This document shows, piece after piece, positions 21,009 to 32,532 of a DNA stretch of 43,735 bases. The notes below the pieces were generated by a model, which was given only the letters and a program-made list of their open reading frames with translations, ran no database searches and had not been told where the DNA came from. The first letter of the stretch is position 1. Each line of letters opens with the position of its first letter. The translations under genes and the position numbers were made by a program. The stretch comes from Rhizomucor pusillus (Eukaryota; Mucoromycota; Mucoromycetes; Mucorales; Lichtheimiaceae), in NCBI GenBank assembly GCA_900175165.2, contig FWWN02000627.1, positions 427,265 through 470,999 on the forward strand, read 5' to 3'.

Positions 21009-24000
21009 ATGACGGACGTTGCATCGCCACAAGTCATGAAGGTCCTAGAGGTCTATACAAAGGGTACTCGGGCCTGGTTCGAAGATGACCAAGAAGCTTG
21101 GGTGTCAGCGTCTCTGGTCACCAAGGAGATCACCGACACTAATGTTAAGCTTGTGTTTCAAAACGATGAGGATGAAGAGAGGGTAAAAAACTGTCAGCAG
21201 CAGCAGACTCGGTCTGGATGGCCAAGAGTCACAAGAATAGTTTTTGCTCAATGGTCAATTCTCGTTTTGATAGCAACATGTTTTTGAAAGCAGCTTGAAG
21301 CTGCTCGAAAAGAACCAGGGAGCCACTCTGCCCCCCTTGAGAAACCCGCCAAAGATGGAGAATACCGATGATCTGACGAACCTCAGTCACTTGAACGAGC
21401 CGTCTGGTGTGTAATGTACCTATATATGAAAGGGGTAGTTCACAGCTCACGGCTGCGTGATGTATGTAGTTTTGAACACGATCCGCACTCGGTACATGCA
21501 GCGCAATATTTATACATATTCCGGTATCGTCTTGATCGCTACCAATCCTTTTGCACGTGTGCAATTGTACGAGCCAGATATTATCCAGCAATACTCTGGA
21601 CGACGACGCGGTGAATTGGAGCCACACTTGTTTGCAATCGCCGAGGATGCTTATCGCTGTATGATCCGGGAGAAAAGGAACCAGACCATTGTGGTTTCCG
21701 GAGAAAGTGGTGCTGGCAAGACTGTCAGTGCGAAATATATTATGCGATACTTTGCAACTGCAGATGATAAGGAAACGGTTGGCAAACAAGCCCGAGACAG
21801 CGCACGGGGAATGACAGAAGTGGAAGAGCAGATTCTCGGTAAGGGAACAACGTGCGTGGCTCTCATCCGTCGATAAGTATACTTAGCCATGCATTTCAGC
21901 TACCAACCCGATCATGGAAGCATTTGGAAACGCAAAGACTACAAGAAACGACAACAGTTCTCGTTTCGGTAAATACATCGAGGTAACGATGAAAGACAAA
22001 CTTGTCGCTTCTGTATTCTCACAGGTGTTGCCAAATCGATCCTGGTTTCTAGATCCAATTCGATAAGGGTTGCAACATCGTCGGTGCACGCACACGAACG
22101 TATCTGCTCGAGAGATCACGTTTGATTTTCCAACCCGAAACAGAACGCAACTACCACATTTTCTACCAGGTATGCGTGTTTTTAATAAAGTAACTTCTTT
22201 CAGTTCAAGCTCACATCAAACTTAAGCTCTGTGCAGGTGCACCGCTGACGGAACGCAAAGAGTTTGAACTCAAAGACTGGCAAAGTTTCCATTATTTGAA
22301 CCAAAGTGGCACTGGTACCATACCTGGCGTGGACGATGCACAGGAGTTTGAGCTTACAAAGAATGCACTGTCTATGGTCGGTATTTCCTTGCAGACACAG
22401 TGGCAGATATTTAGACTGCTAGCAGCCTTGTTACATATCGGCAACATTGAAATTGGAGGACGGAATGATGCGACACTTTCTGACAGCGAACCATCCATGC
22501 TCATTGCGACGAAGTTGCTCGGGATTAAAACGTCTGAATTTCGTAAATGGATTATCAAGAAGCAGATCGTTACACGCAGCGACAAGATCATTTCCAACCT
22601 TAATCCTGCTATGGCAACTGTTGTCAGGGACTCGGTTGCAAAATATATTTATGCCAATCTGTTCGATTGGCTAGTACTAATGATCAACGAGAGTCTGTCC
22701 TGCGGAGATCCTGAGCGCATTTCGACATTTATCGGCGTGCTGGATATTTATGGTTTTGAACACTTTAAAAAGAACTCTTTCGAACAGTTTTGTATTAACT
22801 ATGCAAATGAAAAGCTTCAACAACAGGTAAAACAAAGGAGCGTGACAACATTTGCGCAAACGTAATGCGTGACTGACATTCTCCTAGTTTAATCAACACG
22901 TGTTCAAGTTGGAACAAGAAGAATACGTCAAAGAAGAGATCGACTGGAAGTTCATTGAATTTAGCGATAATCAGCGATGTATCGAAATGATTGAAGCCAG
23001 AATGGGTATTCTGTCGCTGCTAGACGAAGAGTCACGTTTGCCATCCGGTTCAGATCAAGGATTCTGCGACAAATTGATCGCCAACTTTTCGAACCCTACT
23101 TACAAGGATTACTTTAAGAAACCCAGATTCTCAAACAGCGCATTCACTGTCGTACATTATGCTCACGAAGTACAGTATGAGGCTGAAGGCTTCATTGACA
23201 AGAACAAGGATACGGTTCCAGACGAACATCTCACATTGCTGCAGAATGCGGATTCCGAATTCTTGGTCGAAATGCTGCAGACGGCTACGGCTGCTGCTGC
23301 CGCTGCCAGCGCTGAACATCGTCCAGTAAGTTGCAGACAGTGGAACAGCATATTCTTCGTGCTATCTGACGCCTATGCTTGATGATAGGCTGCTGGACCA
23401 AAGAAAATGAATGCTGCAAAGAAACCTACCTTGGGTTCTATTTTCAAGGCAAGTGGAATAGATCTTGATAATTAGCTTGTTGTATGTTCAGCAGCTAACA
23501 TGGGTAATAGATGTCGCTCATCAATTTGATGGATACTATTGGGCAAACCAATGTCCATTACATCAGGTGTATCAAACCTAACGAGGCCAAGGTTGCCTGG
23601 GAGTTTGAGCCTAACATGGTTCTGGCGCAGCTTCGTGCATGTGGTGTCCTGGAGACCATCCGAATCAGCTGTGCAGGCTATCCATCCCGATGGACTTTTG
23701 AAGATTTTGCCGATAGGTACGGAGTACAATTAGTGCTAAAATCTGACAGTTAGTCTGACTCTACATTTTCCAATTTCGCTAGATACTATGCGCTTGTAAG
23801 TTCCGAGTACTGGGACCCTAACAAGAACCCTGATATCAAGCAGCTATGCAAAGTCATTCTTCACAAGTACATTACCGATGCAGACAAGTATCAGATTGGT
23901 CTTACCAAGATTTTCTTCCGTGCTGGTCAACTAGCATACATGGAAAAGCTTCGAGCCGACCGATGGAACGAATGCGTCGTATTACTGCAAAAGAATATGC

Positions 24001-26569
24001 GCCGATTCATTGTGCGTCTGCGATATGTCCGTATGAAAGACTTGGCTACTCGTTTGCAGCAAGTGGCGCGAAGGAAGGTCGCGATTCGAAAGATAGATCT
24101 TTTGAAGAAAGAACAAGCTGTACTAGCTATCCAAAAATATTGGAGAGGATATCTGGCAAGAAAGCGTATGGAAGAGCGTCGCATGTTTGCAGTTCGTTTA
24201 CAAGCAGCTGCTCGTGGATTTTTGGCTCGCAAGTCATTTGGCCACTTTCGTGAAAACAACGCTGCTCTCCAGATACAGGCTCTAGTCCGCGGATGGTAAG
24301 CAACCAATTTAAGTTTTTTACATGTTGAGAGTTAAATATTAACAGCTCAATACCAGGGCTGCTCGGAAGCGATACCATGCCATCAGAAGCCACATTGTCC
24401 AAGTCCAGACTTGCGTTCGTAGACGTCAGGCACGCAAGAAACTTGCAGATTTGCGTGTAGAAGCAAGATCTGCCACCCACTTGAAAGAAGTCTCCTACAA
24501 ATTGGAGAACAAGGTGGTTGAATTGACACAGAACTTGACTTTTGAACGCGAAGAAAAGAACAACTTAAGAACACAAGCTGCTCAGCTAGAGGCGCAGATC
24601 CAGTCATGGACGGAAAAATATGCCAAACTGGAAAAGAAAGCAGAGGATCTCCAGGTTGCGCTGAGCAAATCATGCGAAGTAGAAAGCGAGCTTGCGGCTT
24701 TGCGCGAAACCCACAAAGGATTACAGCAAGAATATCAAGAATCAAAGACCAAGATCGAAGAACAAGAGAAGGAAATCTCTCGATTAACGTCTGAGATAGC
24801 ACAACTACGACAGAGACCGCCTCCGCTTACTGTGCCTACACCCAAGGCAGATGAGCCTGAGGTTGCAGAGCTTAAGAGCCAAATTGCAGCTCTCAAGGCA
24901 CAACTAGCGCAGAGTCTTAAGAACCCACCAAAGAGACAGGCGTCGCTCAACGCTTACTCTCGCAACTTGTCGCCGATCCGCAACTCGCCAACTGGACGTC
25001 AGCGAGGCATCTCGCCTGATAGTATGGTCAGCCCTCGCGGACGGTCGCCAACCGGAGCCAACACGGCCTCTTACCGCCGCAACAGCATTGCCAAGTACTC
25101 GCAAGAAATCATCCACGCTGAGCCTGAGCAGATACGACCCATGTCTCTTGACCACGTTGACGTCATGCGCGATTTGGATGGAGTTACAAACCCTGAAGAG
25201 GCAATACATGCCATCCTGCACGACGAGCAGGTTCTCGAAGTCGAAATTTTGGAGGGTTTGATCCGATCATTGAAAATACCTCAACCAAACCCGCAGAATG
25301 TGCCCTCTCATCAAGAAGTGGTGTTCCCCGCGCATGTTATCGGTCTTGGAGTGACCCAGATGTGGCGGTTTGGTTACCTTGCTGAATCAGAACGATTATT
25401 ATTTACAGTGATGGATACTATCCAGAAGCACTGTTTGGTAATTTAGTCGCTTAATATGAGATATGGTAAGAGAATTAATGTTTTTCCGTTTTGTAGAGTT
25501 TCTCTGGTGAAGATACCGTGAACCCCTGTGCATTCTGGCTGTCTAATACGCATGAACTCCTCTCTTTGGTGTGCTCCACCGAGCAGGAGTTGGAGCGTGA
25601 AATGCACTACAATTCTGTGAATGGACGCAGAGCGGTCGGATGGCACGATTTCGAAAAGCTGGTCGCTACCGTCAAATTTGAATTACAGTGCTTGGAAGAT
25701 AATATCTACCACCATTGGTTGACTGAGCTCAAGCAAAAACTGAGCAAGATGACAGTGCCTGCTGTTATTGAGAGCCAGTCTCTACCTGGCTTTATTGCGA
25801 ACGAGAACAACCGTTTCTTCAACAAGATCCTGCCTGGCTCCAATCAGCCTGCTTATTCCATGGATGATCTGTTGAACGTTTTGACACGCACATACCGCGC
25901 CCTGAAATGCTACAACGTGGAACAATTTATTATGGAGCAAGGTCTCACAGAAATTATGAAACTGATTGGTGTCACTGCATTCAATGATCTGATCATGCGC
26001 CGCGGCTTCAATTCTTGGAAACGAGCCATGCAGATCCAGTATAACATCACGCGGTTAGAAGAGTGGTGCAAAGGCCACGAAATGGCTGAGGCAACGCTTC
26101 AGTTAGAGCATCTGATGCAAGCAGCCAAGTTACTGCAGCTCAGAAAAGCAACCCTAGAAGATATCAAAATCATTTACGATGTGTGCTGGTCACTCACACC
26201 CACCCAGGTCCAGAAACTCATTCAGAACTACACCGTCGCGGATTACGAAGATCCTATCAGTAACGACATTTTGCGTGCGGTGGCATCGCGCGTCAGCAGC
26301 AGCGACAGCAACGATATCTTGCTTCTAGACAATGTAGCGCTGGATGACAGTCCTTACGAAGTACCCGAACCTAAGCACGTGGTGGCAAACACGTATCTGC
26401 CAGCTTATGTAAGTATTGTGATGGACAGTGTCTGCAATAAGCAAACGATCAGAACTGACCTCCACGATACAACTTCTAGTTGAATCTGAAACGCTTATCC
26501 AAACTGATGGGTCTGATTCAGCTGGTAAACAAGAACCGCCAGTTCCAGAGAAGACAAGATTCCCTGTAG
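21009..26569 (+). CDS. MYO2: Class V myosin heavy chain (Myo2/Myo4 type)
   Basis: This is an actin-based cargo motor that moves vesicles and organelles. The head begins with an SH3-like subdomain ([20 protein letters not shown]), then [11 protein letters not shown]. It carries the P-loop GESGAGKT, switch I ([12 protein letters not shown]), switch II ([20 protein letters not shown]), the actin-binding region ([10 protein letters not shown]) and the converter ([20 protein letters not shown]). The neck follows with about six IQ motifs (e.g. [27 protein letters not shown]). Next come a coiled coil (about 24450-24930), a Ser/Arg/Pro-rich hinge ([13 protein letters not shown]) and a complete C-terminal DIL cargo-binding domain ([13 protein letters not shown] to [13 protein letters not shown]). 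The length is near 1,560 residues, usual for the class. About 13 exons were recognised; exon 1 ends at 21182 and joins QHVFESSLK in phase. All catalytic motifs are intact. Confidence 0.97.
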
Positions 26570-27150
26570 CCCTGTTCATTCCACCTTCTCTTATTTGTTA
26601 GCTATAAATCTTTCTCGCTTATGTAAACAAGTCTGTACAAAGAGATATGTCTTATTATATTAAAGAAATTGACAGTGAATTAACAAGATAGCAATAGAAC
26701 CAGAACGAACATTAGATGTATAGGAAAGAAACTTTCTACATAGTTATTATGAAGTACGCAAATGTTATTTATGCAAAACCGTTCCCAGAAATCACCGGAA
26801 TCCATCTATGCACCTTTTGATGCACATACATCATCACGTGGCTCGCGCTGGTATCATTCGCTGGAGCTCGGCAGTTTGCCCTGAGTTAAACCTTCATTGT
26901 CAGGAATTCACGATTAAAAAGAATCGGGCGTCGGTTGAATAAACTAGGTTCGATGATGCAGCGAAACGAATGTAAAAAGATGCTGAAGAATGAAGCTTTA
27001 TTAAGGTTTATGGCGAGTTTATTATACAAGGTGGAATTCACTAAGCAAAACTTGTAGGTTAAGCGGGACGCTGGCGAACAAGCACAGTAAGCGAGGCGAA
27101 AGCCCAGAAATCCGATAGAAATTTCTGTTTCCAAAAAGATGCGATCGACG
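26570..27150. other. Intergenic between convergent genes
   Basis: This 580-bp stretch lies between the myosin stop codon and the stop of the next gene on the minus strand. It is AT-rich and holds 3' UTRs. No gene, tRNA or repeat was recognised. Confidence 0.5.
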
Positions 27151-28397
27151 TCAAACAATGCCTGAAGCCGGATGAGGCGGAGGGCACTGCGCTAGCATTT
27201 CCCTAGGAGAAGGGAGTGTGATAGCCGAGGGGTTTGGTGGTGGTGGTGGCGGCGTAACTGCGTCTGATCGTCGCTGGCTCAAAGCCTGTGTTGCCAGGAG
27301 ATCCAGATTGTGGTTAGGATACTGGAAGCGGTGGATATTGTGATGGTGTCGAATGTCCTGCAGCGACGTCCATTTTCGCGGATGCAATATCTGGTCAGCC
27401 AGACCACCGCGGCACACAGGTGATGGAGGTGGCAAAGTCCGATGGTTACTGCTGTTTGTATTGTGGATAGGCATCGGTCGCTGCAGTTCCGCAACGGAAC
27501 GACTGAGCCGAATGGATGCGGGTGGGGTTGTGTCCCGGGAAGAACAGGGTGAGCACGAGGATGAAGAGCAGGTGGATGAAGAGGAAGGGGAAGACGAGGA
27601 GTAAGAGTTGGTGTCAGTGGTTGGGGGTGCCTCTTTACGTCGCTTGCGGCCCAGCGTCACCTTGTCCTGCAAAGCTGCTCGATGCTGTCTCGACTGGATA
27701 ATGGCTTGCTGTTGTCTTTGAGTTTTAAATGTGGCCAAGAGTGACGGATTTGGTCGGGCATAATCGCCAAACCAAGATGAGAATTGCTTCCATTTTTCGG
27801 ATCTCTCTTCATTCACAATGTTGTGCCACAGCGGGTGATGCGTGAATCGCTCCATGAATTGCAGCAATCTGACTCGGTAAAAACTGTTAAGATTAAACTC
27901 TAAATAAATCTCTTTGTCCCTCCATAATGAATATACCGTTTCTCTTCATCATCCAGGTCCCGTTGAGCGCCGAACGGCTTTGCAGGCACAAATTCTGGAC
28001 ACCTGTCGGCGTGGCGCACATCAACGGGTGTTTCCGAAGGTTGCCCTAAGGGACAAGCTACATCGATGCCGATAGCTCTGAGTAACGGTGTGGCAATTCC
28101 GGAGTGTATTTCGGACAAGGTAAGTTTGCAAAGTTCAGCTAGAGCAAGCACGTTCCTTGCTCTGGCAATGTGGATGGCACTGTTTGTCATTATATATGCC
28201 CGCTGTTGATGATCGCATATTACAAAGTGATCGGGATGCTGGCGGAAAGTCCGTTGCAGCAAGTCAACAGATTGGATCGAGGTCAGTAGATCCACATCGT
28301 CAAGGGCCATATAGCTTGTATTGTCTCCATGAAAATAAATACAGATCGTCCGCGACGATGCAAAGTGCCGTCCTAGTAGGTATGCTTGGAGTTTCAT
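27151..28397 (-). CDS. Unknown protein with conserved-looking N-terminus and Ser/Pro/His-rich tail
   Basis: Two exons (28397-27937 and 27868-27151, phase 2, 68-nt intron) encode 392 residues. I do not recognise the family. The N-terminal half reads as a folded domain: MKLQAYLLGRHFASSRTICI, then SVDLLQRTFRQHPDHFVICD, IMTNSAIHIARARNVLALAE and an end AKPFGAQRDLDDEEKR. The start of exon 2 adds a Trp-rich segment (HHPLWHNIV, SEKWKQFSSWFGDYARPNPS). The rest is low-complexity: long Ser/Cys runs, RLSRSVAELQRP, His/Asn-rich and polyproline segments. Such tails suggest a regulatory or signalling protein with phosphorylation sites. The ATG chosen is the first that leaves the homology-like part intact; the frame stays open upstream to about 28586, but that part is a translated CT-rich promoter. 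The gene is divergent from SPT8. Confidence 0.75.
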
Positions 28398-28905
28398 CGG
28401 TGGCAAAAAGAAGAAATGGGATCTAGAAAGGGGAAAAAGGAGAGAGAGAGGAAAAACACACAAAGAGCAAAGAAGAAAAAGAAAAAAAAAAAGAGGGAAG
28501 AGGAAAAGTGAAAAGGGAGGGGATGCAATGTGGGGGAGTATTTTAAAACGTTTACTCTGCATGCCTGCCATCACACACACACACACACATATTTTCTTTG
28601 CACATTACCGATACACTTGGACCACTTTAGACTATCAAACTCATTTCCCTTTCCACTCCTTATCCCAGCCAAATGCTCCCTTTCCAACCCCCCTGGCGCT
28701 GCAAAACCAAATGGACTATAGAAACCACATAAACCATCCACCCCCTTGATCGTTTCACTTGCCACTTCTTGTCTTTACACTGCTAACCGTCAATTTCTTT
28801 GTGAATGAACGTAAACCTGAAACGAAAGTCAAGCCACAAGGCCTTTCCTTTTACGGATCACCTTGATTGCGGGTTTTCTCCAGTTCTGCAGGAAAATAGC
28901 ACCCA
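28398..28905. promoter_or_regulatory. Divergent promoter region with homopurine tract and CA repeat
   Basis: About 500 bp lie between the start codons of the unknown minus-strand gene and SPT8. A purine run of about 90 bp (about 28428-28523) gives a CT-rich promoter for the minus-strand gene, and a CA dinucleotide repeat occurs at about 28572-28588. CT-rich sequence on the plus strand at 28620-28700 would serve SPT8. Confidence 0.55.
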
Positions 28906-30897
28906 ATGTCGTCTGACGAAGAGGATTTGGAACTGAATGAGGCCCCAACCCCTCAACTCTACGCCACTCAAGAAGAAGACGGTGCTGAAGAAAATGAAAC
29001 AGAAGGTTTGAAGAAAGGACAACGTTGTACGCGTGTAAAAGGCAAGCTGACGCGCTCTCATAGATGGGATCTCCGTACGGAATTCCCCTGAACCAGCGTC
29101 AACGCCAATCGTCCCTTCGGAAGAAGTATCCAGCCAGGAGGAAAAACCAGCAAATACACCGGAAAAACGATCCATTGACTTTCATGTACGGCCAGAGACG
29201 CTCACCTGTCGAACGTACGACTGTGTACCTCTGGTAATAGAATGCGTTGTTTATGCAAGACTGGAAATGCTTAGTAATGAATTAATTTGGTTAGGTTGCA
29301 GCCGTACATCCTTCACAGATATACAGTCTTGCCACGACGCGCTGTTTCAGATGGGTATTTACTGGTTCAGAAGACGGATATGTTCGAAAGTGGGATTTTT
29401 TTGCATCAATGAACGGAAAGACACCCTTGACGCAAGCACAGCGACATCACCACGTGGATTCCGTAACCATGGCAAGTTGTAGGAAGTGCTGTGCAAATGA
29501 CAAGATGCAGACAGGCTAAGACAGTTTATTTCGTAGGCTGGTGTGATGCTATCGTGGTGGGAAAATGAGGAACCAGTTTCGAAACCAGACCAGGAGGGAA
29601 CTGCATCGACGACATCGGGAGGAACAGGGACAGGAACAGGAGCACCTACAAGTTCGTTGGTAGCATCGACCAGCATCAGCAGCAACGGCAGCGAGGCAGG
29701 CAGCAAACTATCTCCGGTGTACAGCATGGACGTGCACTCGGACGCACTGTGGGCGTTGCTAGGCACCGAGAGCGGAGGAATCAATTTGGTCACGGTGCGT
29801 CACGACGAAGGCAAGTGCCATCATGTTCTGCGCTCTCACACCGCACCCGTATCTGTCCTGAAAATCACATCAGACCAGACCGGTGTAATAAGTGGATCAT
29901 GGGACAAGACTGTTTTGGTAAATGGAACTAATGCAATGTGGAGTCGCTATGTATATACATGATGCTTATATACAGAGGTGGTCATAGGAATGGGATCTCA
30001 ATACGGGCTCGGTAGTGCGGAAGTTTACAGGTCACACATCACAGATATCCTCGGCTTCGTTCCGGCCCTTACATGCACCAGACGAGCAACACATGTGGGA
30101 CGAAAAGGACCCGAATATTTTCATGACGACGAGTTTTGATGGTCAGTGCATTCTGTGGGATCGCCGAGAACCCAGCAAGAACACGAGAAAAATAGGATTA
30201 TCAGATCGGTCACCTCCGTGGTGCTTGTCGGTTAGTAGCCCCTAGCCCCTAGCTTTCTGTAATTTCGGATTCTAACATTGTGTCATCCAAAGGCCTGCTG
30301 GAGTACAGATGGAAGCAAAATATACATGGGCCGTCGCAACGGGCAAGGTAATAAAAAGATGCATTTTATTATATATTCCTAAGGTGTCTTATATGTCCAT
30401 ATTTCAGTGGATGAATGGGATTACAATTCTCAAAAGCTGATACGGTCGTTCAAAATGCCGGCCAACTCTGGACCCGTATCGAACGTTGCATGTATGCCCA
30501 GTGGAAAGCATGTCGTCTGGTGAGTAACAGTACTGTAAATGAAGAAAACGGTTGCTGACAAATTCCTGAAGCGCATCCAACGATAATGTGCGTCTTTGGA
30601 ACACTACTATCGAGTCCTCTCTTACGCTATATCCCGAAGGAGAGACCAAACCACCTTCTTCTTCGGCCATACCTTTTACCATTCTCCCAGGTCATCACGG
30701 TGGCTCCATTTCTCACATTGGTAAGCTTTGAGCTCGAGGATATTTGCAAATTTGCAAAGCAAGGGCTTCTTTACTCACAGTGTGCCTTAGCTATCGATCC
30801 TACCTGCCGGTATATGATTACAACTTCCGGTAATCGAGGATGGGATGGCACTTCAACCAATGCTTGTTTATTTTACGATATCCATCCGATTGCATGA
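28906..30897 (+). CDS. SPT8: Spt8, WD40-repeat subunit of SAGA
   Basis: Spt8 is the SAGA subunit that contacts TATA-binding protein. The N-terminus is acidic (MSSDEEDLELNE), followed by a Ser/Pro/Glu segment. The WD40 part begins IDFHVRPETLTCRTYDCVPL, then VFTGSEDGYVRKWDFFASMN, RHHHVDSVTMAGVMLSWWEN and a Gly/Ser/Thr-rich insertion. After that come LSPVYSMDVHSDALWALLGT, GINLVTVRHDEGKCHHVLRS, VISGSWDKTVL, EWDLNTGSVVRKFTGHTSQI, DEWDYNSQKLIRSF and a final TTSGNRGWDGTSTNACLFYD. The VDSVT-AGV-LSWWENE and LSPVYS blocks are diagnostic of Spt8 among WD40 proteins. About nine exons join by eye; one junction (29472-29536) uses a GC donor. Presence of Spt8 suggests a SAGA complex of the yeast type. Confidence 0.95.
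29472..29536 (+). other. GC-AG intron in SPT8 (donor ATG|GCAAGT)
   Basis: Splicing GTAACCATG|GCAAGT to TCGTAG|GCTGGTGTG gives DSVTMAGVMLSWW, in line with the Spt8 family. No GT donor at this point keeps the frame. Confidence 0.85.
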
Positions 30898-31487
30898 TCA
30901 GCAGAGCAATTCGCAATTTCAATTGAAAATTGCAAACATCACTTTTTATACTGTGCATAATATTTTATGCTTCCTATCGATACATTTTGATACCCTTTGT
31001 TCAACAATTCTTCTCCGTTATCGAGATCCTGCGACCCTTACCCTTTTTGTGACTTCCTTAACTATATGGCAAGAGCTATTGCTAATATGCATCGTGGGTG
31101 TGCGTGTATTAAGAAGCTTCTTTAACAGTAATGTTTTCAACTGCACTCCTCCGGGGCAAAGCTGTAACGTTGTATAATGTTGCGTGTTCGATGTGAAAAG
31201 TATGTTAACTTTCTCCAATCCAAACGGATATGACCAAAGTTCGCTAACAAGTTTCGAAAAGAATCGTATGCCTTTTGATGTACGGGCAGGGACGGGGCAA
31301 GTACCGGCAACAAGTTTGCGAATAGAATGGGAGCATATAAAATCTGGAAAGGAAAAAGAAGCTGCACATGACAAAGTTCAAAGTTGATTGCAAAATCACC
31401 TGGTCACCGGGACATCAAAGGCGCATATAGACGCAAGGCATCAATGGACTTGTTTTCTTTCCATCCTTTTTTTTCTCCCCTGTTACC
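30898..31487. other. Intergenic, no gene supported
   Basis: This 590-bp stretch holds the 3' UTR of SPT8 and the promoter of the next gene. A 60-codon open frame at 31202-31387 has no domain and no splice partner. A pyrimidine tract occurs at about 31451-31481, just upstream of the next start codon. Confidence 0.45.
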
Positions 31488-31924
31488 ATGGACGCAAGAC
31501 GCAATAATCATAACAACAGTTTTGTACATTTCGAAATCACGCCTAGGACATACTATGAGCATTACAGCGAGGCAGCGCCAAGCTACGATCTATATCCAGC
31601 CCTGTCTCGTCGGCTGGGAAACGGCTACGTTCACAGACCATCGCTCAAAAGGCATGACCGGTTAAAGCAACTTGACTTTGCAGCCATGAACCTACGCACT
31701 TTCCACCGACCACATCCCATGCTAGATCACTTTGCACAGCTGCCCGAGGAAGCGCCAAATCCGAACGAGCACCGCGACCAAGTGGACAGCGTACCTCCAT
31801 GGGATTTATATCCCTTACTTCTCCGCAACGTAAGCATAACGTATATATTTGTCAACGGGATCTGCAGAAGCGGCTGAAGCTGGCTGAAATTTTTAGGTTC
31901 AAAACTTTGGAACTGATCAAATGA
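31488..31924 (+). CDS. Small unknown protein (2 exons)
   Basis: Exon 1 (31488-31829) and exon 2 (31868-31924) join in phase 0 across a very short 38-nt intron to give 132 residues. A CAGAAG at the acceptor allows a second AG three bases on (41-nt intron, one Lys fewer). The protein is rich in Tyr, His, Arg and Pro (RTYYEHYSEAAPSYDLYPAL, then HRPHPMLDHFAQLPEEAPNP and VPPWDLYPLLLRN) and ends in a basic helix (KRLKLAEIFRFKTLELIK). The repeated DLYP motif (YDLYP, WDLYP) is visible. I do not recognise the family. The start sits after a CT-rich promoter-like stretch. Support is codon-level continuity and the clean spliced end. Confidence 0.6.
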
Positions 31925-32250
31925 GGCAACGACTCCATCGAGCTATGACTATTATGTGAAAAGTGCAGAAAAAAAATAAGAGTGGAAAAGGAAAGGATAA
32001 GAAGAAGAAAGAAAAAAAAGATATGAAGGGAATAGACTGGGAGGGAAAATGTATTGAATCTATGTACAAAAAAACCACAAGCCAAGTGGGAAATCCAACA
32101 TTCACACATGCAGACAAGGCACACGCACGCACCCGCAGATAACTTACAATACAAACAGGCAGAAGACATACATGCAAAGGACAACTACCTACACACAAAT
32201 ATATCGAAAACTTGGCGTATGACAATAAAGAAATTATCGTCTCTGGTCGT
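31925..32250. other. Short intergenic region between convergent small genes
   Basis: This stretch contains a purine-rich tract (about 31965-32030) and AC-rich sequence, and holds the 3' UTRs of both neighbours. No gene is seen. Confidence 0.5.
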
Positions 32251-32532
32251 TTATCGAGTGAGTCCCAGCGTGTACGTCTCGGATGTCTTGTACTGGCTCG
32301 GAGGGCCCGACTTTTTAAACATGCCCGTTAGTGACCGTCGCAGAGAGGAGGAGACTGCAGAGACGACGTGTTCGTTTTGGTCCATAGGATCGACGTAAAC
32401 GCCGTCCTTGTAGGCAGACTCGTAGTACTGGCGATCGTGCGAGGCAAAGTGAGACTGATCGACCCTTCGCTTAGTGTACTTGTTGACTTTGTGGAGGTCG
32501 AGCTCGGAGCGAAGCTTCTCAAAGAGACCCAT
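32251..32532 (-). CDS. Small conserved-looking basic protein, 93 aa
   Basis: A single exon starts MGLFEKLRSELDLHKVNKYT and continues DRQYYESAYKDGVYVDPMDQ, a Ser-rich segment and a C-terminus ending SETYTLGLTR. The N-terminal amphipathic helix and the charged, Tyr-rich middle look like a genuine small fungal protein, but I cannot name a family. Glycine follows the start methionine, yet position six is Lys rather than Ser/Thr, so N-myristoylation is doubtful. No membrane segment is present. The gene converges on the unknown small gene at 31488. Confidence 0.6.
   Translation of the reverse strand: MGLFEKLRSELDLHKVNKYTKRRVDQSHFASHDRQYYESAYKDGVYVDPMDQNEHVVSAVSSSLRRSLTGMFKKSGPPSQYKTSETYTLGLTR

Noticed and set aside
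28398..28586. N-terminal extension of the minus-strand unknown gene
   Set aside because: It is a translated CT-rich promoter, giving a low-complexity Phe/Leu/Ser stretch.
30899..31374. Minus-strand 118-codon open frame after SPT8
   Set aside because: No domain, no splice support, overlaps the expected 3' UTR.
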